A DNA stretch of 64,000 bases from Pseudomonas salomonii (lineage in GTDB: Bacteria; Pseudomonadota; Gammaproteobacteria; Pseudomonadales; Pseudomonadaceae): contig NZ_FNOX01000012.1 of the NCBI RefSeq assembly GCF_900107155.1, forward strand, positions 180,035-244,034, read 5' to 3'. This document shows, one piece after another, positions 43,701 to 52,929 of this stretch. The notes under the pieces are model-generated. The model was given only the letters and a program-made list of their open reading frames with translations. It did no database searches and was not told the origin of the DNA. Position 1 is the stretch's first letter; each line of letters begins with the position of its first letter. The position numbers and the translations under genes were made by a program.

Positions 43701-43879
43701 GGTTCGTCGAAGCAGCGGGCAAGGTGGTACGCGCTTCCGAGAAGCGCGCTAAGGGATTGGAGGACCAGTTCCAGGACGTGGACCCCCAGGCGCAGGCTAG
43801 CGAGATCCAGATCTTGTTCGAAAACCTCATGAGTGAAATGAATGCTCTGGAATTGGAAGGAGCAACCGCATGCTCTTAA
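40781..43879 (+). CDS. dpdH: DpdH, large P-loop ATPase
   Basis: 1032 residues from the ATG at 40781, which has GAGGGA upstream and overlaps the dpdG stop (ATGA); a start 14 codons earlier lies deep in dpdG. Walker A is GASGVGKS (76-83) and Walker B LVIFVED (318-324), set far apart by a large helical insertion. It resembles an AAA/STAND-like ATPase with a long helical C-terminal part, so a scaffold or signalling ATPase is inferred. In Dpd clusters DpdH lies between DpdG and DpdI. Confidence 0.88.
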   Translation: MSLLSYWPTADEINDCIKHEAEGAHDAVLLAVHKPSPLSYKQISSGVKFEASEEDLFQYLITKDVPSGVHVVPITGASGVGKSHMVRILTARLQSTNEDDRYVIIRIPKSASLRRVVELILEKLPGEEYAPVKAEFSKAFTEELNIETAVIRFQRELEIALGELTKGLEARVRANPRDSALKEQWGHAANLPKFMGDPVLVDYFREKVFPRFVQRAIAGQNQAEQEAYVKDFDAGDFQLPDAIDISKAASPTHAYYTRTLLVREGEGMRTATRLLNESKVVDQAIRQLFNLHQSLGGMTLQEVIQEIRRLLLQQQRELVIFVEDFKALTGIQDILLKVLIQEGVRNGVRELATMRSVIAVTDGYLDSEDTIATRAKREWKVESELSSEQEVLRRTKALVASYLNAARWGYRELVHHFEINGGARAGQETWIGPYADHEDTSDARVLAAFGKEGEIPLFPYTEQAIEQFARSVLTRNNALVFTPRFIIDNILRGLLLPGRPAFERGQFPPPDINAPGTNAEVTQWLASLPVSEEVRERYRRVVAIWGNAPRTSEEIGSIPKEVFDAFKLSRPNIEFRSALQRKPKIDPIQPSLNSQPKPKDEYLTEALERWAQKSERLPQQPVANQIRKSIASALNERIDWSAERCIKSPIMHTDVFIPNAGGGGNKGENALLVADDHTDPSGQLRTELAAVVRFYDLNDGKMYYEGADDDLVWIGNLVDRLMPQALALLRAKIRQKLGMAVRLLSINSRILGLMERYRTPASLAAFLFGAPSIPQRLPDGVPAEFGDWRALQEQALRIRPELLQLVAFYCGSFQGAGKTPYAIDMARVTDYLLPESEVTNLNSLDLISTELKQALAVMSEARVKLLVRRVLQGAGNIRAKLTSELGENFDKQEIAVELKALADQLKESGVWNLDEIGMGHLAFKNLCEEFRSGALLEALSVLVNSGEGEAGESDGQLVSRMGRFDVHPLIVASRFVEAAGKVVRASEKRAKGLEDQFQDVDPQAQASEIQILFENLMSEMNALELEGATACS

Positions 43880-44586
43880 ACGATGCACGAAATGTCCGCG
43901 TGCGTTTGATGCATGCTGAAGCCGCCAGCAGTGGCATCGAGGAAGCTGAGGCGTTGGCGGCAAAGCGGAATGAACTGCAGGAGCTGGCCAACCGGATCGT
44001 GACCGTGGCACGCCGAAACACCTTGCTTCGGGAGGAGAACGTTCCCCTGTCGCGAATTGAGGCCATCGATAAGGCGAAACAACTGATCAGTCAGATCAAT
44101 GCCCGCTTTGTCGAGTCACCTAAGGCCACTACCTTGGTGAACAAGCAGCGCTGGAGTAAGTTGGTGTCGACGCTAACCGAGTTCAGAGCTTCGGCAGAGG
44201 CACAGCAGAAGCAGGACTGGAAAGTCTACTTCAGCAGCAAGTTGTTTGGTGGAGTCCCTCCCGAGCAACGCAAGCAGACCATTCTGCAGGCACTGCCGGA
44301 GAACCAGATATCTTTGGATCGTTATACGCGCCTGTATCAGCGTTTCAATCAATACCGTAATCTCGTGCCTGCTACTGTTGAGGCTTTGCGCGAGGTGCTC
44401 GCGTGTTCGAAGGACTTAGCGAACATCCAGTTTGTCGAGAGTGACGACGTGCCAGTTCCGGTTAAGGCGTTCTTTGATGCCACCGCCACTGGGAACGGAG
44501 CTAACCTCGACCTGCTGACCCAAGAAGTCATTGAATGGCTGCGCACGAATAACATGTTGGCTAACTATGTAGTGCGGGCACGCTAA
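43870..44586 (+). CDS. dpdI: DpdI, helical accessory protein
   Basis: 238 residues; the ATG overlaps the end of dpdH by 10 bases and has AAGGAG seven bases upstream. It is helical, with a coiled-coil-like N-terminus (AEAASSGIEEAEALAAKRNELQELANRIVTVARRN) and no recognisable catalytic site. The name rests on gene order between dpdH and dpdJ. A role as a partner of DpdH or DpdJ is inferred. Confidence 0.78.
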   Translation: MLLNDARNVRVRLMHAEAASSGIEEAEALAAKRNELQELANRIVTVARRNTLLREENVPLSRIEAIDKAKQLISQINARFVESPKATTLVNKQRWSKLVSTLTEFRASAEAQQKQDWKVYFSSKLFGGVPPEQRKQTILQALPENQISLDRYTRLYQRFNQYRNLVPATVEALREVLACSKDLANIQFVESDDVPVPVKAFFDATATGNGANLDLLTQEVIEWLRTNNMLANYVVRAR

Positions 44587-44601
44587 TTGAACGGAGTCAT
44601 C

Positions 44602-47600
44602 TTGGAAGCACGCGGACGTTTTCTTGCCTTGGTGCTGGATCGCATCGAAGAGCGTGAAGCAAGGTTGTTGGTCTGGGGCATCGTCGATGGTGTCTTCAGT
44701 CATGAAGAGCTCAGCGACTTGCTCAATCCCCTGATCGACGAAGCCATCGACGATGGCATCGAGGACTTTTTCTCTGCTGAGGATGTCCTGGAGGAACTAC
44801 GACGACGCAAATGGATTGCCGAGGTGCCCAGGAGTGGTGGCGCAATCGGTTACCGATCACGCATGGCGGAAACCGTGCGCTTACTGCAGCGCTTGCGGCA
44901 ACTGTTCCCGAAACACTCAGGATCAAGTGGATGGCAGCAGGCCCCTAGCTTAGTTGCCGACTTCCGTTTTCTGCGCCGTCGTCGTCGTTATCCGGCGCGA
45001 GACATCTCCGTCGAGCAGGCGTTGACCATGATAGGTGAGGCAGCCTCAAGTCCGGCGCTGCTAGCAGCTGTAAAAGCGCTGCTAACGCCCCCCGATCGTA
45101 CTGTCCGTCTGTCCGGCTTCCAGGTACGCGCTGCCCAGCGCATTTTGCGCGCGATCGAAACTGGGAAGGATTTGGCGACCATCGTTTGCGCGGGTACTGG
45201 CAGTGGTAAGACTCTCGCCTTTTACATACCGGCGCTAGCGTCGATTTACCGCCATGTGCTGGTGGAAGGCAAGGCCGAGCGCTGGGTCAAGGCGGTCGCC
45301 TTGTATCCCCGCACCGAACTGCTTAAGGATCAGTTGCGCGAAGTCTTGCAGCGCATCCGTAGCCTTCAAGCAGGTTTACCGCAAAAGGATCAGGTGTCGA
45401 TTCGCGTTGGTGCGCTCTATGGAGATACCCCGTTTTCCGCACAGTTCTGTGAGTGGACAAAAATAGGTAATGATCAGGTCTGTCCGACTCTTGCCTGTCT
45501 CGACTGTGGCGGTGAGTTGCGCTGGTTGCACAAGGATCGTAAGGAGGGACGCGAACGTTTGGTGTGCGCTGTTTGTGAAGCAGTGTTGGACGGCACTGTG
45601 TTCCCGCTGACCCGGGAATCGCTCAAGCACTCCGTACCGGACATCCTGTTCACCACCACCGAGATGCTGAACCAGCGCCTCTCGGACAACTCGATGATGC
45701 ATCTTTTCGGCGTTGGCCCCAAGGCGCTGCATGCACCGGAACTGGTGTTGATGGATGAAGTGCATACTTACGAAGGTAAGCACGGTGCGCAAGTCGCATA
45801 TCTGATGCGGCGCTGGCAGCGGCTACTCGATCAATCGTTGCGCTTCGTCGGCTTGTCGGCGACCTTGCGCGAAGCTTCACAGTTCTTCGCGGCGCTAACA
45901 GGTTGTCGCGCGAACCTTGTAGATGAAGTGTCACCGCGTGCTGACGAGATCGAATCCGAAGGTGCCGAGTATATGATTGCCCTGCGCGGCGATCCGGTCT
46001 CTCGCACGGCATTGCTGTCCACAACCATTCAGACCGCCATGGTGCTGCAGCGCTGCCTCGATCCAAAAGCCGCGCAGCCGGAACAGTCGGTCAGTCGCGG
46101 CGTCTTTGGCCAGCGCACCTTCGTCTTCACCGATAACCTAGATGTGATCAATCGTTTGTATTTCGACTTGCTCAGTGCTGAAGGACGCAATAGCTATGGC
46201 GACCCTGACATGCGCCATGCGCCTGACGGCGGTTTGGCAGTGCTGCGCGAGGCCGGCTCCTCTCTCTTGCGCTATGCCAACGGGCAAGACTGGCGCTTCT
46301 GCCAAGACTTGCATAAGGGCCTCAAGCACCGTTTAGTGATCAAGCGGGTTAGCTCCCAGGATCGTGGTGTTGACGCCAGCGCGGAAGTTATTGTCGCCAC
46401 TGCCGTCCTGGAAGTGGGTTTCGACGATCCGGTCGTTGGTGCAGTGATCCAGCACAAGGCGCCGCGCGGAATCGCGGGCTTTCTGCAGCGTAAGGGCCGC
46501 GGCGGCCGCACCCGCGGCATGCGGCCCTGGACGGCGGTCGTGCTGTCTGATTATGGTCGCGATCGCGCTGCTTACCAGAGTTACGATTTGCTGTTCGATC
46601 CGGAACTGCCTGTCCGTACATTGCCCTTGGCGAACCGATACATCACCCGAATGCAAGCAGTGTATGCCACCATAGATTATCTGGCATTGCGACTGCAGGA
46701 CGGTCCTGCAGGTAGCGTTTGGAGCGACCTGAGCGGTGGCGACAAGCTTAATGCGCAGCGTCGTCAGCGCCTAATACGTGAACTGCGTAGTATTCTTGAA
46801 ACCGAAGCGGGTAGCCGGCGTCTCTCCGACTATTTGCGCCGCGCGCTGCGCCTGTCTGACGAGGAGTTGTCGGCAATACTGTGGGAGTACCCGCGACCGT
46901 TGCTGACAACTGTGCTGCCGACCGCGCTCCGGCGTCTAGCGAGCCACTGGAGTGCAGACGGTAACCCGCAGGAGGATTACAAAGCCTTCAACACTCCGTT
47001 ACCGGACTTTATTCCGGGTTCTCTTTTCGCTGACCTCAATTTAGCCGAGGTCGCCATCGATCTGCCAGAGTCGCACTCGGCAAGTCCTTCCAATGCATCT
47101 GTTATGTCAGTATTCGCCGCACTGCGCGAGTTCGCGCCCGGTCGCGTCAGCCGGCGCTATGGCGTGCGCTATCGTACTGAGCGCCACTGGATCGCACCGT
47201 CGCCGGACTTCCAAAGCGGATCGGGCATCTGCAGCGATGTCTTCGGCCTCGATGTCGATGCCATCGGTAACCACGTGCTGCTAGGGGAGTATCTGGTACG
47301 CCGGGGCGGTAAAACGGTAGCTCTGCCAGTTTACCGCCCGGTACGCCTGGCGCCGCAATCCCCCCCGGCGGCAGTTAAAGACTCTTCGAATGCCTCCTTG
47401 GAATGGCATAGCCAAATCGTCGCCACCATCGAACCGGGCTGGCTGACGCCGCCCGCAGGCAGCCGGTGGGCAGAGATCGTCACCCGTATCGGCTTTTTTA
47501 CGCACTCGCGCCATGCTCCAGTAGAGATTCGACGCTTCGCGGTGGGCGCTTCGGCGGAGATTGGTGTTGGCGCGGAGAAGGTGCGGACCGACACGGTGTT

Positions 47601-49170
47601 TCAACGTCAGAACCAAGCGGTGGGGCTGGGAGCGCAATTTGCCGCTGACGGTATGGTGTTCCAGATCGATATCCCCCCCGATTTGCACCTACGCCAGATT
47701 CTGGGCGACGAAGCGAAGTGGCGCGCAGTACGCAGCGCTCGGTTCATTGACCTTGCTTGGCGCGGTGAGCGTTTGGCCATGATTGCGAGCCCCTTCATGC
47801 GCGAGTGGTTAGCACAGATCTACCTGTCTGCCATGACCTATGAAGCGATGCACCGACAGATCGGCTTGGCCGAGGCCGATGCCTCTATTCGACAGGGTCA
47901 GGCATCGATCTCGCTTCCAGATGTGCTGGGCCTGTTATTTCAGTCGCAAGTGGTCGAGGTGCAGGGCGGCGACGAGACGGTGGGCAGTCCAGAAAAGTTA
48001 CGCCAGGAACTGGATGCCTATCTGCGCGATCCCATCGTGATTGCGGAATTGCACGAGTTTGGCGCCATGCTTTGGGAGCCAATCGATTCCGGCTGGGAAC
48101 CTTGGCTACGTGGGGTCTACCATTCCACGCTTGCTGCAGCACTTCTACGTTCGATTACCGACCTATGCCCGAGCATCGATCCGGAAGACCTGACGGTCGA
48201 CTTAGAACGCGGCCCGGCACTTCCCGGCCAAGCCGTCGGCTTTGACTCAGAAGTGGTGGAGGCGTGGTTTACCGAGCGTAGTCCGGGGGGCAACGGACTG
48301 ATCGAGGAATTTATGCGGCGCTACGCGGAAGACCCGCGCCGCTTCTTCGCTACCGTGCGCGCCAATCTGAGCATGGGCGAGTTTGAGTTGATCGACCATC
48401 AACTCAAACAAATGGTCACCGTGCTGGCCGAGGACAATGGTAACGGAGATTCGGAAAGCGCCGCACTGGCGCGCCAATTCCGTGCCGCCGCCAGCCAGGA
48501 AGAAATGACACAGTCCTTCCAACGCTTACGTCGGAAGTTGTTGCAGGAAGGTTTTTCCCCCTTCCACGGCTTTTTAGTGGCGCTTGGTAACCGTGTTCTG
48601 CGACCGGGATCGGGCGCGGCGACGGATCTCTACCTTTTCCGAGTGCTTGATCATTGGCAGGGTGAGGAGGCGCGTATCGGCATAGAGATCGATCTGCGCG
48701 TTATGAGTTATTACCTAAGCCAATCGGACGATATCGATCGTATTGTGTCCGACATCGGCTCCCCCCCAGGCAACGACCGCGCGGCCTGGCGCATTGGCGC
48801 TATCTATGGCCTCTTATGGCCCCGCGGTCGGGCGATTCGCCAGTCCGCACTGAAGATAAGAAATCCCTTTATTGAATTGCCTTTGATCGAGCGCCTCTTG
48901 GTGGTGGAATCCATCGGCGACGACCGTGTCTGCATTTCGCTGCTGGACCGTGACTGGTTGCTGCGAGCCGCCGAACAACTCAACGCCGGCCGCCAAGTTA
49001 CGTTGACCTGTCCGGAAACCGAACGTGCTCGCCTAGCTTCCGCACTCAATGCACTGGTAACCAATCCGGTCGAATCCGGCTACTTGCGCGCTTATGCCCG
49101 CCTTCAGGGCATCCGCCAAACCCAATCAATGATCGAAGCTGATATTGAACTCGTCGAGGCAGTGCAATGA
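44602..49170 (+). CDS. dpdJ: DpdJ, very large DEAD/DEAH helicase with a zinc ribbon
   Basis: 1522 residues from a TTG at 44602, chosen because GGAG lies five bases upstream; a TTG at 44587 right after the dpdI stop is the alternative but lacks a ribosome site. Walker A AGTGSGKT is at 197-204. A zinc ribbon, CLDC (299-302) and CAVC (322-325), is inserted before the DEVH box (385-388); SAT is at 419-421. Motifs V-VI read TAVLEVGFDDPVVGAVIQHKAPRGIAGFLQRKGRGGRTRG, as in Lhr-like helicases. About 800 C-terminal residues have no familiar motif. It overlaps dpdK by 4 bases. Confidence 0.88.
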   Translation: MEARGRFLALVLDRIEEREARLLVWGIVDGVFSHEELSDLLNPLIDEAIDDGIEDFFSAEDVLEELRRRKWIAEVPRSGGAIGYRSRMAETVRLLQRLRQLFPKHSGSSGWQQAPSLVADFRFLRRRRRYPARDISVEQALTMIGEAASSPALLAAVKALLTPPDRTVRLSGFQVRAAQRILRAIETGKDLATIVCAGTGSGKTLAFYIPALASIYRHVLVEGKAERWVKAVALYPRTELLKDQLREVLQRIRSLQAGLPQKDQVSIRVGALYGDTPFSAQFCEWTKIGNDQVCPTLACLDCGGELRWLHKDRKEGRERLVCAVCEAVLDGTVFPLTRESLKHSVPDILFTTTEMLNQRLSDNSMMHLFGVGPKALHAPELVLMDEVHTYEGKHGAQVAYLMRRWQRLLDQSLRFVGLSATLREASQFFAALTGCRANLVDEVSPRADEIESEGAEYMIALRGDPVSRTALLSTTIQTAMVLQRCLDPKAAQPEQSVSRGVFGQRTFVFTDNLDVINRLYFDLLSAEGRNSYGDPDMRHAPDGGLAVLREAGSSLLRYANGQDWRFCQDLHKGLKHRLVIKRVSSQDRGVDASAEVIVATAVLEVGFDDPVVGAVIQHKAPRGIAGFLQRKGRGGRTRGMRPWTAVVLSDYGRDRAAYQSYDLLFDPELPVRTLPLANRYITRMQAVYATIDYLALRLQDGPAGSVWSDLSGGDKLNAQRRQRLIRELRSILETEAGSRRLSDYLRRALRLSDEELSAILWEYPRPLLTTVLPTALRRLASHWSADGNPQEDYKAFNTPLPDFIPGSLFADLNLAEVAIDLPESHSASPSNASVMSVFAALREFAPGRVSRRYGVRYRTERHWIAPSPDFQSGSGICSDVFGLDVDAIGNHVLLGEYLVRRGGKTVALPVYRPVRLAPQSPPAAVKDSSNASLEWHSQIVATIEPGWLTPPAGSRWAEIVTRIGFFTHSRHAPVEIRRFAVGASAEIGVGAEKVRTDTVFQRQNQAVGLGAQFAADGMVFQIDIPPDLHLRQILGDEAKWRAVRSARFIDLAWRGERLAMIASPFMREWLAQIYLSAMTYEAMHRQIGLAEADASIRQGQASISLPDVLGLLFQSQVVEVQGGDETVGSPEKLRQELDAYLRDPIVIAELHEFGAMLWEPIDSGWEPWLRGVYHSTLAAALLRSITDLCPSIDPEDLTVDLERGPALPGQAVGFDSEVVEAWFTERSPGGNGLIEEFMRRYAEDPRRFFATVRANLSMGEFELIDHQLKQMVTVLAEDNGNGDSESAALARQFRAAASQEEMTQSFQRLRRKLLQEGFSPFHGFLVALGNRVLRPGSGAATDLYLFRVLDHWQGEEARIGIEIDLRVMSYYLSQSDDIDRIVSDIGSPPGNDRAAWRIGAIYGLLWPRGRAIRQSALKIRNPFIELPLIERLLVVESIGDDRVCISLLDRDWLLRAAEQLNAGRQVTLTCPETERARLASALNALVTNPVESGYLRAYARLQGIRQTQSMIEADIELVEAVQ

Positions 49171-49700
49171 ACATTCTCCATCGGCGCATTTTCAAGACGC
49201 AAACCACTGGCGTCACCACGATCCAGGAATTATTGCAGACTATGTTCGTGGCCGAAGTGTTACAACCCGGCCACGAGATTTGGATCGTTTCTCCTTGGAT
49301 CAGCAATGTTGTCTTGATCGACAATCGGTCCGGTAGCTTTGATGCCCTCAATCCCGAATGGGGGCGGCGAGAGATCCGCCTCGCCGATGTCCTTGTGACA
49401 CTGATGAATTACGGTACGAAGGTGCATATCGTCACCCGGAGCGAAGCCAGCAACGATGCCTTCCGTACCCGGATCGCCGATTTGACTCGTGAGCATAGTC
49501 TGGAAGATCAACTCGCGGTGCACATCCACGGGCAATTGCATACCAAGGGCATCCTGCTCACGCGTTGCCTGTTGATGGGTTCAATGAACCTGACTTACAA
49601 CGGCATGATGATCAATGACGAATGGGTCGAGTTCTCGCTCGATCAGCACGATCTTGGTCGAACCCGCCTTGAATTCGCCCGCTACAGGGAGGCTGCATGA
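49167..49700 (+). CDS. dpdK: DpdK, phospholipase D-like nuclease
   Basis: 177 residues with one HKD-type site: His125 and Lys127 in GQLHTKGIL, then GSMN (138-141) in LLMGSMNLTYNG. IWIVSPWISN (38-47) is the matching beta strand of the PLD fold. With a single motif the enzyme should act as a dimer, as BfiI- and Nuc-type PLD nucleases do. It is the only clear nuclease of the operon and so the best candidate for cutting unmodified DNA. It overlaps both neighbours by 4 bases. Confidence 0.9.
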   Translation: MNILHRRIFKTQTTGVTTIQELLQTMFVAEVLQPGHEIWIVSPWISNVVLIDNRSGSFDALNPEWGRREIRLADVLVTLMNYGTKVHIVTRSEASNDAFRTRIADLTREHSLEDQLAVHIHGQLHTKGILLTRCLLMGSMNLTYNGMMINDEWVEFSLDQHDLGRTRLEFARYREAA

Positions 49701-51946
49701 TTGACGTCTTGCCCTCTCAGGAAAAGTCCTGGCTAGGGCGTTTTTTCTTTGGGCGCAATGCCCTGCACTGGGAAGCTATTGTCGGTGGTAGCGCGTCGGC
49801 GGCATGGCTGGAACAGGTAAACCCGTGGATCGCAACTTTTGTTACTCAAGGCTACCAATCGCCTATTGTGCTGCCTGTATTCGATGCTGATGGGCCGTCT
49901 CATTGGTATGCAATGGCTAGCAATGAGGCATCGGCAGTTGCATTGGTGCAGGAGTTGACAGCTGTTGTCGGCCCAAGTTACAGCGATTTCCGTGGCCAAC
50001 CACTGCAGGTCGATTGTGGCGACGAAATCGAGTGTGCCTTGCAGAAACGCTTTGGCCGTTTCGTATTCTGCTTGCGGCCAGTGAATGCGGCAGCGCGCGG
50101 CGATGTTACACAATCCTTGCAGTTGTATCTTAGTTTGCTGCGCCGCCGCCCAGACATCCCTGACCGCACGCAACGTCCGTTCGGCAAGATCCGTGCTGAG
50201 TTTGATCGGGCGCTACTGGCCGGTAACGAGGCAGATGCTCAACGTTTACGCCACGAATTGGTTGCCAGTGGCCGTATTGATGTTGAGCAGCACAAGTATT
50301 TGGATATTCGCACGCTGGCCGGTCTCGGTCGCCAATATCAACTGGCGCACGATTACTCGCTGATCAAGTCTGTTCTAGGTCTGTCTTTACCTGCTCAGAC
50401 CATCACCGACTTGGTCGAGGCGCTTTATGCAACTTATATCGCAGCCATCGAGGATGACCCGAATGTCGAAGCCATCCTGACAGTTTTTCGAAATGACATC
50501 GTGCGTCACTTCGGCCTGCTGTTTAAGGAACGGAAAGGTGTTCGTCAACCTAATGTACTGAAGGCCTTCCTGCTTTATGAACTTGTGCAGGACGAACCAA
50601 ATGTGGCGCGTTGCGGGGCCATTGCTGCCGCTTATCCGGTTCAAGCCGGGCCAGAACTGATCGAGTATTGGTCCAGTCGTTTGGTGTCTGCCCCGTCGTT
50701 GTGTTCCGATGTCTTTGAATTGGCACGTCAGGCCTTAGCTGATGACGACTATGAGTTGGCGCTGCAGTTGTCCTTTGAATCCTTCCCCAGCGCTTGGACG
50801 TACACTGCCATGCTGCGTTGCGCAGTGGAACTAGAGGATATTGAAACCACTCGGCGAGTGCTCGAAGCGGTGGGTAATGCACCCAAAGCCGCGCGGGTAA
50901 CATGGACAAAACGTGATCTGAGCAGACTGCAGCAGTTGCAGTCAGAGCCGTCAGAAGCGTCGCGAGAGCGTCCTGACACCGATTGGATGTCCTGGGTTCG
51001 CTATGTTGAAGCCGGGCGCTGTGAGCGCCCTCCGCTGCAGATCCTGGAGGAGGCACTCACGCGTTGGAGTGCTGAGGCCTATGCTTCGAATCCAGAGGCC
51101 TGCCGTCAGTTGGCCGAGAAGATCGGCAACGCGAGCGGTGAGGCAGAATGTGTGTTTCGCGATGCCTTCGGTGCATTAGTGGAGTTCTTCGTCGATCGCC
51201 AGGCACATCCTGTGCGTGGCTTCATACCGCTTTACACCATGTTAATCCGCATCGTCGCATGGAATGGGGTGGTGTCGGCCAATGAACTCGAGTTGGCTTC
51301 TGTCGTCATGCAGGCGTTGGTCAGTCTTGGTCCGTCGAGGGATGATTACGTCGAAGCGCTTGATGCCTACACAGAGATACTTAACGCTAACAACGCGCCT
51401 GGAAACATCGACTGGGCGCTCAATGCAACTGAAGTACTCGCCCTATATGTCTCCTTAGACAATGAGTCGCGATTGCGTTTCTTTATGGCAGTCGTGGAGC
51501 TAGCACGCACCCACACTCACCGTCTCAATCAAGCGCAACATGCGATCTTGTCCCTGCTGGCAAAGGATTACGGTTGCGCCGACTTGCTAACGGCTTTCTC
51601 CTTTCAGGAAGAGGGGGGCGCCGAAACAGCAGAGTATTCTGAGTTCGACGGTTTAATTGGTATCTATACCTTGACTGAACCCGCTGGGCAACGCGCACGG
51701 CAATTTCTTCGAAAACTCTTGCCTTTGGCGCGTGTGGAAGTGAACGCGGACTTGGCGGCAACCGATAAGCTTAAGCATCTCGCGGCGAACGCGGATATCT
51801 TCGTCTTTGCTTGGAAGAGCAGCAAACACCAAGCTTATTATGCGGCGAAGGATGCACGTGGCAGTCGGCAAACCCTGCTCCCGATGGGGAAGGGAAGTGC
51901 TAGCATCTTGAGTTGTGTTATGAGCGAACTTGAGCAATTGAGATGA
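49697..51946 (+). CDS. dpdD: DpdD, large protein of the Dpd system
   Basis: 749 residues, the last gene of the rightward operon, starting in an ATGA overlap. Helical repeats fill the middle (about 180-620), which may form a solenoid scaffold. The C-terminus ADIFVFAWKSSKHQAYYAAKDARG...LPMGKGSASIL looks like a small alpha/beta domain with conserved Ser/Lys and Gly-rich ends, perhaps nucleotide-binding. No catalytic motif is certain. In other Dpd islands dpdD is next to dpdC or dpdE; here it closes the operon. Confidence 0.85.
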   Translation: MIDVLPSQEKSWLGRFFFGRNALHWEAIVGGSASAAWLEQVNPWIATFVTQGYQSPIVLPVFDADGPSHWYAMASNEASAVALVQELTAVVGPSYSDFRGQPLQVDCGDEIECALQKRFGRFVFCLRPVNAAARGDVTQSLQLYLSLLRRRPDIPDRTQRPFGKIRAEFDRALLAGNEADAQRLRHELVASGRIDVEQHKYLDIRTLAGLGRQYQLAHDYSLIKSVLGLSLPAQTITDLVEALYATYIAAIEDDPNVEAILTVFRNDIVRHFGLLFKERKGVRQPNVLKAFLLYELVQDEPNVARCGAIAAAYPVQAGPELIEYWSSRLVSAPSLCSDVFELARQALADDDYELALQLSFESFPSAWTYTAMLRCAVELEDIETTRRVLEAVGNAPKAARVTWTKRDLSRLQQLQSEPSEASRERPDTDWMSWVRYVEAGRCERPPLQILEEALTRWSAEAYASNPEACRQLAEKIGNASGEAECVFRDAFGALVEFFVDRQAHPVRGFIPLYTMLIRIVAWNGVVSANELELASVVMQALVSLGPSRDDYVEALDAYTEILNANNAPGNIDWALNATEVLALYVSLDNESRLRFFMAVVELARTHTHRLNQAQHAILSLLAKDYGCADLLTAFSFQEEGGAETAEYSEFDGLIGIYTLTEPAGQRARQFLRKLLPLARVEVNADLAATDKLKHLAANADIFVFAWKSSKHQAYYAAKDARGSRQTLLPMGKGSASILSCVMSELEQLR

Positions 51947-52192
51947 GGGCCACTAGCCCGAAAGATGCTTGTAGATAACAGGCGGCATGCTGTGCATCGG
52001 GGGGGCAAGGTGAGAGCAGCACAAGCAATACAAATTAGTTGCGTTTTTTAGTGGTATTCTAATGCTCATTCGAACTGCGTCCGTCGAACCGTTTTTACGG
52101 CACTAGTCTTTGACGATTTTATTCGAAGGAGGCTAGAGTTATTTTGCAAGTTGTGGGAGGTAATGATAATTAATATTTTTAGATAATTTGAC

Positions 52193-52927
52193 TTAAGGGT
52201 TTATTGCCGATTGTACGCCGGAATTGTAACTAGTAACTGCTATGGTTTCATTCGGCAGAGTGTGATTTTTTTGCCAGAAAGGGTTAAAGCCGCCAGGAAA
52301 ATAAATTGTGTTAAAGCCGGCTTCCAATGCAGGGATAACATCACGTGTTAGTTGATCACCTATGGACCATGCTTCTTTGCTTTGATATAGCTTGGCGATC
52401 CTTTGATAAAATACTGCGGATTTGGTGCCTTCAAGGGATAGTGCCACAAGGTGCGAAATGTTATGTTCGTTAAGATGTCGTTTGATTCTTGTTATAGATC
52501 CTTCCGTGGCAATAACTACTGTCGCCCCGTTACTGTGAAGTGCTTCTAATCCCTCCGTTACCCCGTTTCTTAATGGTGGAGTAACGCTTATGTCATTGTA
52601 AAATATTTGGGCTGTGTGTTTAGAAAAGCTATCGCTACTTTCTAACCCTGAAGCCAATGAGTACTTAACTGCTGCCTGTATGGGAGTACCGATAAGTCTT
52701 TTTTTTAGTGCCGATATCAATAGCTCTGTAGGATACCTTAGCCCTAGGTGATGTCGTTTTGAAATATGCTGATCTACTTCTCTTATATAACTAAGTTTGT
52801 TGGCTTTATCGAATTTTATGCCAAGGTTTTCTTCGATTTCTGATAGTAATTTTAATTGTGCTGCAGCATAAATATTATCAGTGTCCCAAAGAGTATTGTC
52901 AGCATCGCTTACCCAGAGAATAGTCAT
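52193..52927 (-). CDS. HAD-like hydrolase in an AT-rich two-gene module
   Basis: 244 residues. Motif I is VSDADNTLWDTDN (Asp8, Asp10), motif II VVIATEG, and motif IV SIGDQLTRDVIPALEAGFNTIYFPGG; the cap is helical. These are features of a HAD phosphatase or nucleotidase. It is leftward, its ATG 2 bases after the stop of the unknown gene at 52930, so the two are co-translated. Codon use is strikingly AT-rich compared with the Dpd genes beside it, so it has come from another source. Substrate unknown. Confidence 0.83.
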   Translation of the reverse strand: MTILWVSDADNTLWDTDNIYAAAQLKLLSEIEENLGIKFDKANKLSYIREVDQHISKRHHLGLRYPTELLISALKKRLIGTPIQAAVKYSLASGLESSDSFSKHTAQIFYNDISVTPPLRNGVTEGLEALHSNGATVVIATEGSITRIKRHLNEHNISHLVALSLEGTKSAVFYQRIAKLYQSKEAWSIGDQLTRDVIPALEAGFNTIYFPGGFNPFWQKNHTLPNETIAVTSYNSGVQSAINP

Positions 52928-52929
52928 GT

